Positions 34,379-46,362 of a DNA stretch of 64,000 nucleotides are shown piece by piece (within the stretch, counting starts at the first letter, position 1; the number at the start of each line of letters is the position of its first letter). The stretch comes from Scolanthus callimorphus (taxonomy: Eukaryota > Cnidaria > Anthozoa > Actiniaria > Edwardsiidae), in NCBI GenBank assembly GCA_033964015.1, contig CM066913.1:25694790-25758789 (forward strand), in the 5' to 3' direction. The translations under genes were made by a program, and so were the position numbers. The notes beneath the pieces are model-generated. The model made no database searches. It had not been told where the DNA came from and worked only from the letters and a program-made list of their open reading frames with translations.

Positions 34379-36111
34379 GGTTACAGGATACATTCGCGGC
34401 CTTCTATTTGCGAAATTTTCGAAAATCACAGTTCTTCCTCATCAAGGCCTGATCTTTACTCTCTCGAAAAAAAATTCTTGAAATCTTAAAAGCAGCGTGA
34501 GAAATGTATAGAAAACTAGAAATGCCCGAGAAATATGTCTTTCAATACAGGCGAGATAATCCTTTAATCCTATTGTGATGTCTACCCGGTTCAGCACGCA
34601 TCATTAGCATTTTCGCGTAACATACGGGACATTTAGGTGACTGTTATGGTCCGCCATATTTTGTCACACATTGTTGTTCTCTGGTTTAGTGTATAAGTGT
34701 CGTGTAGAAGCGATTTTTCTGAAAATTCTCTATTCCAAATCATGGGGAAGCGAAAAAAGCTTAACCGCAGTCCTTGGGTCTCAAAGCGTGCGAAAGGAGC
34801 CAAAAAAAAAACAAATCTTTAAGCTTTCAGGAGAACATGAAATAACAACTCGCTCTGTCTGACAAAGGCTCATGTTCGATCAACCCAATCCAAGGAATGC
34901 TGACAAAGAACAGCGGACAGAAGATCCACCAATTGCATCAAGTTCGATGGAGATAAAGAATCGTCTGAAAGCCAAAGCGATTTGTCTATGTCGTTTTCTC
35001 GGCGCGCGCCTTTGCTTTGGTTTCGCTTTTTTTTCCCTTTTCAAAGTATGGGCACTTCTTAGAACTCGGTTTTGGACGCGGCTCACCATACCGTTTGATT
35101 TCGAATTCCAAGACGATAATAATGTTCGCTTTGACAATTTAATACAAGAGACCGGAAAGAAGCCTCATTATCTATTCCGCGCGAAAAAGTATGTCCTTGC
35201 TGGCACACCGGGGGTGCCTGCCGTGATTGGCTGAAAGTGAAGTGCGTGATGACAAATTCGTCACTAATCCCTCTTATGTTTACACAACTATAGAAGCCCC
35301 ATATCAAGAAAATTCCCTTAAAAATTGTCGACTTTCTTCAACTTCCTTATAAGGAAGTATCTGCATACCATATTTGGAATCCCAGTAAGTTTTTCACTAT
35401 TTTTATTGACGTAGAATACTTTAAACTCAACCAGAACTCAAATACACTCGAGAAAAGATGTAATGTGCATTTTCCGCTGTGTTTTTCACGGTCAAGATCC
35501 TGGGGAAACAAGGTAGACAAGACACCACAGGAAGCCCGCTCTATCTCTAGAAAGACGACAATGTTTTCTTGATATGCAAAACTCGCCTTTAAGATTTCGC
35601 TAAATCTAGTGCATAATGCTTTGATAGACCAACAGGTTTTAAACGGAATGCTTTGAAATTTTGCCATGAGATAGATAAATGGTTGGGGAGCAAAAGTGTG
35701 TCGGGCTTTTGTGAATTTCGCAGTATTTCAAAAATTATTTATCACGATAGGGTCCCAGTTAACTATTAAACACAAGATCAACTTGATCGTTCGATCATTC
35801 CTAAACAAAGCCTTCAATTGAAAAAGCCCGACACACTTTTAGAGACAACAATGTGGTGATTGATATTGCGCAGTCAGATTTGCCAAGCCTGTAAACTGCC
35901 GCGGCCTATCAAAGCGTTTATCAGGGGCGGTCGAAAACGCGGTTTTTGCTATGCGCCGTAAATAATTTTCATGAAACTGCTACAAAAGCTTAACAGCAGA
36001 TAAATTTCACATTTTATCTTTAAAATGATGTATTGGTTATGGCGATGCGATGAATATCTGCGCCGCGACAAGGTTTTGAAAACACACACCCAGCGAATGT
36101 ATCCTGTAACC
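34379..36111. mobile_element. 1.73-kb Kolobok-like element, TTAA TSD
   Basis: Ends GGTTACAGGATACATTCGC and GCGAATGTATCCTGTAACC are exact inverted repeats (19 bp), flanked by TTAA at 34,375-34,378 and 36,112-36,115. Unlike the 24.2-kb element, the body is not palindromic. A 120-codon frame at 34,872-35,234 has no recognisable transposase features. The length is nearly that of the other TTAA element (1,733 versus 1,731 bp), which I take as chance because the sequences differ. Confidence 0.75.
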
Positions 36112-36115
36112 TTAA

Positions 36116-36672
36116 GATGCGTACTGACATACGGCATACTGTGACATAACACACTCGACATATAAACACTCGTGTGACATATAAACACTCGTGTAACGTT
36201 ATATACTCATGGTCTTCTCCCAAAACTCAGAAAAAGTGGTCCAATTTTATAGGAGACGCACGGCTGCTAAAAATGCCGGGGCTGCTGGACCTGGGGCCAC
36301 GCCCTTTTAATCTGTCCAGGAAGACTGTGGGCGATTTTGCTGTTAGGGTGACAAACAGATCCAAAGATTTTAATAAAGTGGAATTAAAACAGCATTTTAA
36401 TGTAACAATAGAAAGTTAGAGAGACCCGCAGGTCGAGCAACCCCGGAATACCCCGCCCGAGGGCAGAGCAATTAAGGCCATTAGACAGGCCCTCCGAGGC
36501 GCAGAAATGCAAGATAGAAAATTAGGCCTAAAGTGCAGAAAATTAGTTTTCTTGCATTTCTAGAAATTATTATTATTTTTTTTTTCAAAATCGCGAAGAC
36601 CACAATGACATATGAGAGATATCTCCAATGTAACCAAAACGCCAGTGAAATTTCCAGCTGGGGACATTTTTA
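36116..36672. other. Intergenic, nothing recognised
   Basis: A short plus-strand frame (36,174-36,419) has no domain and no splice context. Confidence 0.4.
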
Positions 36673-37294
36673 CAGCGTGACAACACGCAATGCGAAATAC
36701 ACTTCGCAGCCAAGGCGAGACAGCTCGCTTCCAAACTAGAGGAATTTTTAACAGCGTGACAACACGCCATGCGGAATACATTTCGCAGCCAAACTGAATT
36801 GGGATAAGGGAAACAAATTTAGCATAACCCATACGCCAGCGAGGCAGCTCGCTTCCAATCTAGGGGAATTTAACGTGTGACAACACGCAATGCGGAATAC
36901 ACTTCGCAGGCAAACTGAATTGGGATAAGGGAGATAAATTTAGCGAAACCAATACGCCAGCGAGACAGCTCGCTTCCAAACTAGGGGAATTTTAACAGCG
37001 TGACAATACGCAATGCGGAATACACTTCGCAGCCAAACTGAATTGGGATAAGAGAGATAAATAAATTTAGCGTAACCAATACGCCAGCGAGTCAGCTCGC
37101 TTCCAAACTAGGGGAATTTTAACGCGTGACAACACGCAATGCGGAATACACTTCGCAGCCAAACTGAATTGGGATAAGGGAGATAAATAAATTTAGCGTA
37201 ACCAATACGCCAGCGAGATAGCTCGCTTCCAAACTTGGGGAATTTTAAACGCATGACAATACGCAATGCGGAATACACTTCGCAGCCAAACTGA
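36673..37294. repeat. Satellite of about 125-bp units, five to six copies
   Basis: Each unit contains cgtgacaacacgcaatgcgg, 'aatacacttcgcagccaaac' and 'cagctcgcttccaaactagg'. Unit starts fall near 36,675, 36,754, 36,870, 36,997, 37,122 and 37,248, so the first unit is shortened and the rest have a period of 116-127 bp. Confidence 0.85.
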
Positions 37295-38217
37295 ACAGAA
37301 AGAAAAGGAAAAACACTGGTGGAAACAAAAATGCTGGCAAGACTACTCGCCTCTAAACTGTTGGGTAAAAGAATGGAAAGGAGAAGTAGAACCATAGATA
37401 AGAAAACTCACATTCCACGAACGTCTGCCATTTTGTTACACGTTCTAATGTTAGCGGAATTAACGAAGCACATTTACGCGTCCCCGGGCGAAAGGCATCT
37501 CAGACGGAAAAGTAGCGGCTTCCAATAGAGGTATTCGGCTTCCAGCGCTGCAAACCTATAGGATATAGATAAAATGAAACTAGTCAAATACAAATACAAG
37601 ATAAGGCATGTGCTAAAGTTGTAGCGAAGAGTAGTTTAGAAAACAGTAACACAAACATGAACAAACACCAAACCAAAGAATTGACGCCAAACGAGTCGTC
37701 GAGAACTTGAGTGCTGCAGGCAGGAGAAGAAATAAATGTAGACGACGAGAAGAAGTAGAGTTTTAATTCTTGGATTGAATGCGAAGTCTTGTGAAGAGAG
37801 TAGTACGGAGTTCGATAGAACCAGAGGTACGTCTTCTGTGCCCGAGATCAAGAACAAACTGACAAAGTATGCTAATGAGTTGATAGCTTATATAAGCACT
37901 GTTGGAACCAAGTGAGAATAGTGTTAGCATACGATTCATTGTTCTTATTTGATAGCTTATTGGCGAGACTTGTTAAAAAGTTCTGACAGTCGGCTCCCAT
38001 GCCCCCGTTTGTACCAAACACTAGTGGTGTAAAAGTTCCCATTTCAACATCCATCACTCTTTGATTATATTTCCTCTTCTTCTCGTTTTCTTGTTCTCGG
38101 AAGATCGTTGCTGTGGACTTGCCTTGGTTGGACCGGGAGTTAACATGCGTTACTCGTACGTCAAAGAATGCTGTAACTCCTGGTTGTAACTCCTGGCTGT
38201 GACTCCTGGTGTCCAGA
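37295..38217. other. Intergenic, nothing recognised
   Basis: Short frames on both strands, none with a domain. Confidence 0.4.
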
Positions 38218-38366
38218 AATACTAATAATAATAATAATAATAATAATTAAAATTAAAATTATAAAAATGTTCTAAAGCGCTTTACAAATATTTAGAACAT
38301 GACCAATGCCACTCAGCCAATCAGCAACCGGCATTTGCGTCCCCTATATCCCATAGAAACTAAAGC

Positions 38367-38595
38367 GTCAAGCGGCGAGGGCATTGAACAATAGGGAAAA
38401 TTAGGGGTTTGTACATAGTCATTAGTATTCATGCTCATAGTCATTAATATTCTCTGGTTGCACCTTGCATTTTCATTGTTCTCCTGAAGAAGAACAAAGA
38501 AAACCAAGGTGCAACATAGAGAATACTAATGACTATGGGCATGAATACTAATGACTATGTACAAACCACACCCTGTTCTTCCCTCGCCGCTTGAC
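38367..38595. mobile_element. 229-bp palindromic MITE
   Basis: Ends GTCAAGCGGCGAGGG and CCCTCGCCGCTTGAC are exact inverted repeats. The arms of about 95 bp contain 'gtacatagtcattagtattc' twice in related form, with a 37-bp loop. Confidence 0.8.
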
Positions 38596-38596
38596 A

Positions 38597-39752
38597 CAAC
38601 CACTCTACAAAATAAAGGAAAACATTGACTTCATTGTCATCTTTTGCAAAATAGCCCTTTATTACAAGTCTCTCTCCAACATCTTTCTATAACAAAATAA
38701 AAAAAAATCAAAATTAGTACATTATCAACATTGCAATTTGTTTATAATAGCCACGTTTATAAGAATTCGAAGTTTTATTAGGCAAAAAATTAAGAACCTT
38801 AAGTTAAGTAAAATAGTAACCGCAAAAACACATGCATATTTTCCCGTCGTAATCAAAATAATCCTCCAGATTTATAGAAAAAACCTTTCAAGTGTTGGAC
38901 AAATGCAATTCTAGGTTGTTTTGACCATTATCAAGACGATGGAATTGGATTGCGATTTGAGCTATTTTCTTGTCAGAGAAGTGGCCAGCAAGCGTGCGAG
39001 AGCCCCCTAAGACATAGCTTTTTGTTCTGTAGTTAAGCATAGCAAATACCTAAAAGTTTCTCCACGAACATTTTGCATTTTGATGTTCCCTTTTCATGTA
39101 TAACGTACTGTATTTTTAAGGGAGAAACTTTCCACCTTTCGCATCAGTTTATTGTCTGAAATTGCTAAAACAAACTTCGAATTTTGCCAGCCTCGAACAT
39201 CAGCGCTCTTGCAATTCTCATAGAAAGCCCCGGGAAGAAACAGATTGTCAATTCAAAAGTATGTTTTACCAATGTTCCGCTGTAATGCGACTTCTGAGTT
39301 CAATTTCCAGTGTTCGATTCAAACTTTACGGATTTACGAATTCTGATAACGAGACCGAGATTTTATGTACGCTTTCCTGTTTCTCCCTTTTCCTTGGGCC
39401 ATAGGAGTCGAGGAATCCATTACAAAAGCTTGCGATAGAATATTTCCATTTCTTACCTGACTTCGGGAACGAAACCTGTCAGCAACTCCAGTATATGGCC
39501 AGTTTCAACTGCTATCGTCTCAAAACAAACACTTGGAAATTAATTAGAACAATGCATGCACTCAAAACGAACCGCTTTGTCGGTAGATCTTTTCATTCAC
39601 AAGGCTTTGATTGACACTACTATTGTAAAAAGCCTTGGATGAAGTATGGCTCTGAACAATGCTCTGTAATGATGTTGATATGTCAATGACAAGCTAGCAC
39701 AAAAACTTTCAAAAGACTTTCTTCGTGGCATTGATCATGTTCTAAAAAAGTT
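38597..39752. other. Unrecognised part of the intervening insertion
   Basis: No ORF with a domain, no RNA gene and no further TIR was seen. Confidence 0.4.
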
Positions 39753-39879
39753 AGAGAATGGACGCTCGTGTCCTATGGGAAATAGACCACTAATGAACAA
39801 AATCTGCTCGCGCTAGCGCGCTCGCAGATTTTTGTTCATTAGTGGTCTATATCCCATAGAACACTCGCGTCCATTCTCT
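39753..39879. repeat. Near-perfect 60-bp-arm palindrome
   Basis: agagaatggacgctcgtgtc through 'aaatctgctcgcg' pairs with the complementary arm ending cgtccattctct; the loop is only about 7 bp ('ctagcg'). Confidence 0.85.
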
Positions 39880-40037
39880 CCCCCTTACATATAGATAAGA
39901 ATAGGTAAAAATAAATAATTATAGTCATAATGATATTACTTAGGATTTGAATGATTTAAAAATTACAACAATGCTTATATTCATATATATTTATAGGGTG
40001 ATCTTAAAATCGTAATATTAAAATAGCGAATATTATA

Positions 40038-40576
40038 CAGTCGAAGCTCTCGTAAGCGACCACCTCGGGAACTGAAAATTGCGGTCGTTAACGGAGCTGG
40101 TCGCTTACGAGAACGGCTCTCGTAAGCGACGACCAAGCGGCTTCCTACTTGAACAATAGCGTTGGTCGCTTACGAGAGCTTAGTACAATAAATCTAGAAA
40201 ATATCATGTGATGCTAATGCTTAAAATAGTTTGATTTATTTCCCGACTTTAATTAAGAAAAGATAACCGCAAATATGTACATATAAAAAGCATTTCACCG
40301 GTGCAGCTTGTATCAGTTTAGATATTTATGAGGTGATGACTGACGTTTTAAAGACAAAAAGTACTGTGGTCGCTTACGAGAGCTTAAAAACAATAGAAAA
40401 TCATTGTTTGTGATTTGAAATTGTGGTCGCTAACGGAGCTAGTCGCATCGATAAGGCGGTCGCTTACGAGAGCTTGAAATAACAGAGTTTATGTGACATT
40501 TCAAACGGGTTTCGGGGAAATGGTCGTTATGGGAGCTGGTCGCTTACGAGAGCGGTCGCACAGAGGGCTTCGACTG
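40038..40576. mobile_element. Pogo-like (Tc1/mariner) MITE with TA TSD
   Basis: Starts CAGTCGAAGCTCTCGTAAGC and ends GGCTTCGACTG, flanked by TA at 40,036-40,037 and 40,577-40,578. Inside, 'gtcgcttacgagagc' or its complement occurs at least seven times. CAGTCGAA-type ends with TA targets fit pogo/Tigger-like families; the subfamily is inferred. Confidence 0.75.
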
Positions 40577-40599
40577 TAGTCAATACCGTCCTTATAGCT

Positions 40600-41375
40600 T
40601 ATAGGCAGAAATATTTCCAAGATATATACCTTTTCTGGTTTGATGCCGTTTTTGATGACGTCATACCACGAGACCCACGCTGTTGCACCCCCTTGCCACT
40701 TAGACAACTTCACCCAAGTTTGGTTGTCTGAGGTTCATCTCGTCCCAATATATACCTTTTCTCGTTTGATGACGAGACCAAGCTGTTGCATCCCCAGTGC
40801 CACTTAGACCCTGTCCACACTAACGCGTTTTCGTTTGAATCCGTATACTTTTTGATACGTTTAGGCCTTCCGTCCACACTAAGACGCTGATCGAATCCGT
40901 ATAAGTTTGAAAACGCTCTCGAAAGTGAATAAAAACGAATCCGTATACAGATCGTTTTAGTGTGGACGGTCGAATCCCGATAAAAATTCCGGATAAAAAT
41001 GAAAAACGTCAACTGTACAACTTATTATTTGATACTATCCTTGCACGTGCAACATCAATAAAAACTGATCGCTTGTTTTGGACCTAAATCTCCCGTCCAT
41101 ACTAACACGCATCGTATCCGCATAAGTTTGAAAACGAATACTTTTGAAAACGCGTTAGTGTGGACAAGGCCTTAGATAACTTCCCCCAAGTTTGGTTGTC
41201 TGAGGTTCATACCTTCCAAGATATATGCCTTTTATCGTTTGATGACGTCATCGATGACGTCATACCACGTGACTATGCAGTTGCACCCCCCTTTCAATTC
41301 AGACAACTTCACCCAAGTTTGGCTTGTCTGAGGTTCATCCCTTCCCGAGATATATTTCATTTTATAGCTCCGCTA
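40600..41375 (+). repeat. Three tandem copies of the double-CRE repeat, middle copy interrupted
   Basis: Copies of about 120 bp contain 'cttcacccaagtttggttgt' and 'ctgaggttcat'. TGACGTCATCGATGACGTCA is complete in the third copy (41,243-41,262). The second copy is split by the TIR element at 40,809-41,170. Partial copies lie at 42,369-42,420 and at the start of the window in reverse. Confidence 0.75.
40809..41170. mobile_element. 362-bp TIR MITE nested in the CRE repeat
   Basis: Left CCCTGTCCACACTAACGCG and right CGCGTTAGTGTGGACAAGGC are inverted repeats. CTTAGA occurs immediately outside both ends (40,803-40,808 and 41,171-41,176). 'aaaacgaatccgtata' and related blocks repeat inside. The 6-bp duplication and the ends could fit a hAT relative with a mutated TSD; the superfamily is uncertain. 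Confidence 0.7.
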
Positions 41376-41517
41376 TAAAACTGGTGGGTTGCCTGTGCGA
41401 CGACGGACACACACACAACCGGAAGTCCATGAAAAGGTCGATGCATATACACTTTTCTGTTGTTTCCTTCTTCTCCTGCATGTAGCTATGGGGCTCCGCT
41501 ATAATAAAACAATTATC

Positions 41518-41793
41518 GCATGATCTCGTGAGTTGTTAAAACCTCGTGCCTGTGTCATCTGCCTCAGCCATCGGCTTCGTCAAATAACACAGGCCTCGGT
41601 TTTTGCTTACTCGCGATGTCATGCTCAACCTCATCAAATAATTGCTTATTATTATACATTTAGCAATTATGGATGAGGTTGAGCATGATCGTGAGATTTG
41701 TCAACGCCGAGGTTTGTGTTATCTGCCCAAGCGAAGCTGAGGCGGATAACACTAACTCGAGGCGTTGACAAGTCTCACTATCACTGCGAAAAC
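41518..41793. repeat. Two adjacent hairpins of the gcatgac...gtcatgc family
   Basis: Hairpin 1 (41,518-41,625) pairs 'gcatgatctcgtgagttgtt' with 'ctcgcgatgtcatgc'. Hairpin 2 (about 41,685-41,793) is a diverged copy containing 'gttatctgcccaagcg'. The 14,789-14,889 hairpin belongs to the same family. Confidence 0.65.
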
Positions 41794-43257
41794 CGAAGTA
41801 AACACCCGCATATAAGGACAAATTGATTAAGAACATCAGGCTGAAATTTGTCATTTTAGAACATACCTTACAGTAAATATATGGAAATTCTATTCAGGCT
41901 GACCCTGAAATGAGCTGTTCTTATATGCGGTGTTTACTGTAATTGTTTTATTATTCAGCAACCATCATTCTTAACTCAATGTAGTCGACGATGAGGCCTT
42001 GGTTGGCAAAACGCTTTTTCAGCTTCAGCTTACGTCCATATTTTCCTCTTCGTATTCAATTCAAATAGCCAAAGTTGATGTTAAGATATCCTGAACAATT
42101 ATCTTTTGGTAAAAATCATAACAGATTTAACGAGAATATTGCCAAAATTGGCTTTCGCTTCTGTAATAAAAACCAACATGGCGGCCTATTGGCTTGCATA
42201 TGACATCAGTAGAGTTCATCAATCCTAATGTCTGCAGTATGACGTTACGTGCGCGCCAACAAGATTTCGCTGCGTACTCTTAGCCAATCGGAATCGAGAT
42301 ATGGCATGGCTGAAAAATAATTCTCACTACCAACATTATGGTCCTACAGCCCCCCCCCCCCCCCCCCCTGGCTTGTCTGAGGTTCATCCCTTCCCGAGAT
42401 ATATTTCATTTTAATATCCAACATTATGGTCCTACATCCCCCCCCCCCCCCCCCCCCCCCCCCTCGCCGCTTTGCACTACCAACAACATGCTCGCTTCTA
42501 CGAATAAGCAAGGTCTCGGCAAGTGTTATCAGGCTCGGCCCGATTACACTTGCCTTGACCTTCTTTTTTCGGATACCACAGCCTCATCCATACTTTTTGT
42601 TATACACCTCTTTAACTTAAAGTTTCACAATGTTGCCATGCGTTGAAGCCTTTGTGGCTAAAGCACGTCATCAACCTGAAAGCCATAGTTGCTGATTTTC
42701 GGTTCAAGCAAGTGTGCTAGCAGAACCTGAAACCTCCATCGGGTTTTCATAAGGTGCAGGAGTTGTGCTTTATTTATACAAATCACTTTTCCCTCATAAC
42801 ACACTACGGGCTCCAATGGGTGTATTGGTATTACGGATCAAATAGCGGACGGCCTCGCCATTGAAGCCTCTGTAGGTTAAAAAATTTGTTCCCTTTGTAT
42901 CGCTTCAGATGAGCCGATTCAACCGCCAGCGAGTCCTGAGCCTTCAGTCAGCAATGGTCCAACATGCGGAATCTCGCATAAAAAATGGACGAGACACGTA
43001 CGCGATTTTACTGAAACTACTCAATGACGTCAAGAAATCGGACCAGTCATGATGCGCGTGCGTCATTTCGTGGCAGATCATGCAAGTTGTTAGTGAAGAG
43101 AAATTCGAAACGTAATTTGAGAAGATTGCTGAACTTTATCCTTAACTATAAATGATCCTCCTTGGGCATCTGCTCGCGACAAAGGAGACTAACTGTTTAG
43201 TATAATTACTCAAGTGATTATAAGAATTTCCGCGCGCTGTCTTCGTCTCGGTGACTG
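41794..43257. other. Intergenic with C-tracts
   Basis: Contains C19 (42,350-42,368) and C26 (42,438-42,463), plus a partial CRE repeat between them. Frames running through the C-tracts give polyproline and are not genes. No exon is recognised. Confidence 0.5.
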
Positions 43258-43546
43258 TTCGCCGATAGACTGCTTGCAGCCCCCTTCTTCGGCGAACGTC
43301 CGTAAACCAGGGAAATGTTTTTTACCCGCGGCGCGCTTCGATTTGTTTACAAATGTCGAGTTTCTCAGGAGAGGGAGAGACGCGCCACGGGGGAAACGCC
43401 GTGGCACGTCTCTCCCTCTCCTGAGTACAGTACTCAACACTGTAAACAAATCGGAATCAAAGCGCGCCGTGGGTAAAAAAAAAACATTTCCCTCGATTTA
43501 CGGACGTTCACCGAAGAAGGGGCTGCAAGTAGTCTAATTCGCCGAT
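43258..43546. mobile_element. Nearly full-length 290-bp palindromic MITE
   Basis: Arms of about 140 bp: 'ttcgccgatagactgcttgc', 'cttcttcggcgaacgtccgt' and 'ggagagggagagacg' all recur in reverse complement, and only a few bases ('ccacggggg') form the centre. Both strands are open for about 80-107 codons as a by-product. Confidence 0.8.
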
Positions 43547-44461
43547 AATCACGTCGCCGGGCGACTAATTGTTAAATATCATCCACTAATAAGTCAGCTG
43601 GTATGCCTGTGGTAAAATATTCGTGCCCATTTCATTTGTTGATTTACGCTTGTCATTGTTAACCCCGTAGGATATTTGCTTGGCTTGTGTAGGCCGTGCT
43701 TGGTAAAATGCGTGTAATTCAGGCCTTGTGGTAATTACATTAATCAATAATTCTCGAGTGCTCCAATATTTTCACTAAGTTCAGAAATATTGATTTTACA
43801 GCAATCTACCTTTATAGTTTAAATTCCGTAGATCAATAAGATAACTGACAATCTGAACACTGCTGTGATTGTTAGTGATTTATAGAAATAAGTAAATTAG
43901 GTATATATTTCAAAATTAGGAACACCACTTGAGAATAGAAAAATGATAATCAAGAAGGCATAATTGTTTTGTAAATTCACAGATTGATTGGTTTCGACCC
44001 GCGGAGAAACCCACATGGGTTGATTTATGATATTCAATTGTGTCGCACATTGTTTAGTCCCACCACAAAGATAGTCTTCTGTACAGTTGCTGTTTTGTTT
44101 TTTTTTTCTATTGAAAAATATTCTATTTCTAAATCTATTGAAATAAGAGAAAATAAAGAGCTCTCCTTTTTACTCTATGAAGTGCATTCTTTTTATATGT
44201 ATTAGGTCTTTGCAACTAATTTTAACCTTTTTTTCCCATACGTTAATATTGCTTAATAATATCTTTTAGTTATCAGGAAAGGTATTAAATTCATCAAATC
44301 CGTATTAGTAAAACTGCAAAATGAGCTTCAAAATAATTTCTCGACAACTGGCTGTGACAGTATGGCTGTGATAAGCTTCCAACAAAAGTAAACGCGAATG
44401 GTCGGATATTTTTAGCTCTTCAACCATTGGCGCTTTTACCTATTTGTTCAAATTTATTTTG
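43547..44461. other. Intergenic, nothing recognised
   Basis: AT-rich; the frame at 43,984-44,205 lacks domain or splice support. Confidence 0.4.
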
Positions 44462-44550
44462 AAAGTGCCACTAGTACCTAATTTGTCATTTACCCGAAAT
44501 TCCCCCAAATTCGGCACACAAGCACTAGACATCATGATCATTTATTTTGC
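44462..44550 (+). repeat. Left member of an inverted pair flanking the Polinton
   Basis: 'ccaaattcggcacacaag' and 'ctagacatcatgatc' are present in reverse complement at 61,937-61,975, beyond the right end of the Polinton. 'agtgccactagt' also has a counterpart near 62,463. Confidence 0.65.
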
Positions 44551-45129
44551 CAGAGGTTGAAAGGAAAATAGGGTATTTTCCTCAAATTCATACCACAGGA
44601 TACACTGCGCGTGTGACACGTGATCTCAGCCCAGCACAGGGAGCCCGAACTGCAGATCGTAAACGCATTTTTTCCCTATTTTTTTAGGGCAGCTCTCCAA
44701 AAAATAAGTCAGACTGTAATATGTCTTAGTTCTCCGGCTCTAGTCGTCGCATTTTCGATAGTTTTAGCATTATTTTAATAGACTTCGTATATGCAGCTTA
44801 AAAAATCTATCGGTCATTTTTTTCTCGATTTGTGTTGAAGTTCACGACATTTGCCAAGGGCAATCCGAACGCCTGCTCAATACAAGTTTTTTAAGACGCC
44901 AAAAAAATTCCAAGTTCTCTGTTGTTCGTGCTCTCTAAACCACGGTCTGTTGGTTGACTTGGCTGTATCTTTCATGCAAATTTGGATTCTTCAACATTCC
45001 AGCATGCCGCAGAATCTACTTATAGATATCACGCCACAGTAGAAGTGTCACGTTTTTTGTTGTTGCATTTCTTTCTTTCTTTTCTTTTTTCTTCTATTCG
45101 GCATAAGGGCCCGTTATATGACCATCGTT
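44551..45129. other. Intergenic, nothing recognised
   Basis: No exon or TIR found. The matching region on the right side of the Polinton lacks these ~580 bp. Confidence 0.4.
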
Positions 45130-45795
45130 TTCTCTACTACGCGTAGTACCGTAGTGGCGAGTTTTAATTCGATTTCGATGAACAGGAACCGTAGTAGCGT
45201 AGTGGGAGAGATAAAAAAGTTATTTTTCAAAGAACATGCACCGTAGTACCGTAGTAGCGTAGTGGGAGAAATAAAAAGTTATTTTGAAAGAACATGCACC
45301 GTAGTACCGTAGTAGCGTAGTGGGAGAAATAAAAAAAGTTATTTCCAAGGAACATGCACCGTAGTACCGTAGTTGCGTAGTGGGGGGAATAAAGTTATTT
45401 CCAAGGAACATGCACCGTAGTTGCGTAGTGGGGGAATAAAATAGTTATGTTTTCGATGAACATGCACCGTAGCACCGTAGTAGCGTAGTGGGAGAAATAA
45501 AAAGTTATTTTCAAGGAACATGCACCGTAGTAGCGTAGTGGGAGAAAAAAAAAAAGTTATTTTCAAAGAACATGCACCGTAGTACCGTAGTAGCGTAGTG
45601 GGAGAAATGAGAAAGTTATTTTCAAAGAACAGGCACCGTATTACTGTAGTAGCGTAGTGGGAGAAATAAAAAAGGCATTTTCAAAGAACATGCACCGTAG
45701 TAGCGTAGTGGAGAAATAAAAAAGTTATTTTCAAAGAACAGGCACCGTAGTACCGTAGTGGGAGAAATAAAAAAGTTATTTTCGACGAACGTGCA
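45130..45795. repeat. Minisatellite of about 45-60-bp units
   Basis: About 11 units of the form 'gaacatgcaccgtagtaccg', 'tagtagcgtagtgggagaaa', 'taaaaaagttattttcaaa'. The number of 'accgtagt' blocks varies between units. An inverted short array lies at 61,806-61,900. Confidence 0.9.
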
Positions 45796-46005
45796 TCAAG
45801 GGAAGTTCGCTGCGCTCACAATCGTAAAATATTGTTTTTGCCACAAATATAACTCATATTTTGGATCCCAACACTCAAGTAAGTTTATTATCTTTCATAC
45901 GAAAATCACTTTATTGATATCTGATTTGAATTAATCGTTCATGCAGTTCCTCGTTCTACGCTCACGCTTTTGTGTTTTATGACGTAGTTCTGTACCTTAC
46001 TTTAC

Positions 46006-46196
46006 TAGAGCAGATTTCGTATGACTGTGAAAAGTACCGTGACAAGTTGTTCCGCGCCGCGACCGTGACCGTACCGCGACTACGCGATTTCATCGGCGAT
46101 TTCATTCCATTTACAGCAGGCCAGGTTCCGTATCGCCACCGCGACAGTACCGCGCCACACCGCAGCACTTTTCACAGTCATACGAAATCTGCTCTA
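46006..46196. mobile_element. MITE with TA TSD and 28-bp perfect TIR
   Basis: GAGCAGATTTCGTATGACTG with 'TGAAAAGT' is mirrored exactly at the right end, and TA flanks both sides (46,006-46,007 and 46,195-46,196). The GC-rich body has 'accgcga' repeats. Perfect TIRs imply a young Tc1/mariner-type insertion. Confidence 0.85.
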
Positions 46197-46356
46197 CCTT
46201 CGAGGTACTTTTTAATTAAATGGCATAATTTCACGAAAAATGATCGCATCTTTACAAGTGATGCCTAATTTTAAAGCTCGTATCCTGTGCTAAACTAGGG
46301 TATATAATAATGCCATTTAATGTGTTTAAATGAATTCTTTATGAAGTTTTCCTTTA

Positions 46357-46362
46357 GAGTTC
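46357..46362. repeat. Polinton target-site duplication, left (GAGTTC)
   Basis: GAGTTC immediately precedes the AG start of the element and is repeated exactly after its CT end at 61,393-61,398. Six bp is the Polinton-typical length. Confidence 0.95.

Larger units (their letters stand above)
38218..40015 (+). repeat. Second gcgctttacaa repeat copy, split by about 1.6 kb
   Basis: The repeat seen intact at 32,694-32,880 is present here as 38,218-38,293 and 39,886-40,015, with 1.6 kb of unrelated DNA between. The left part carries (TAA)n at 38,221-38,249. The intervening DNA contains two foldback elements (38,367-38,595 and 39,753-39,879). No clean TSD was found at the join. Confidence 0.6.

Noticed and set aside
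42338..42646. Proline-rich 102-codon frame
   Set aside because: Its polyproline comes from the C19 and C26 tracts; the remainder is a dispersed repeat.
43214..43537. 107-codon frame and its 79-codon antisense partner
   Set aside because: Both are produced by a 290-bp perfect-type palindrome.
45220..45566. Minus-strand frames with repeated FLxNNFxxPTTxLRYYGAC units
   Set aside because: They are translations of the 45-60-bp minisatellite.
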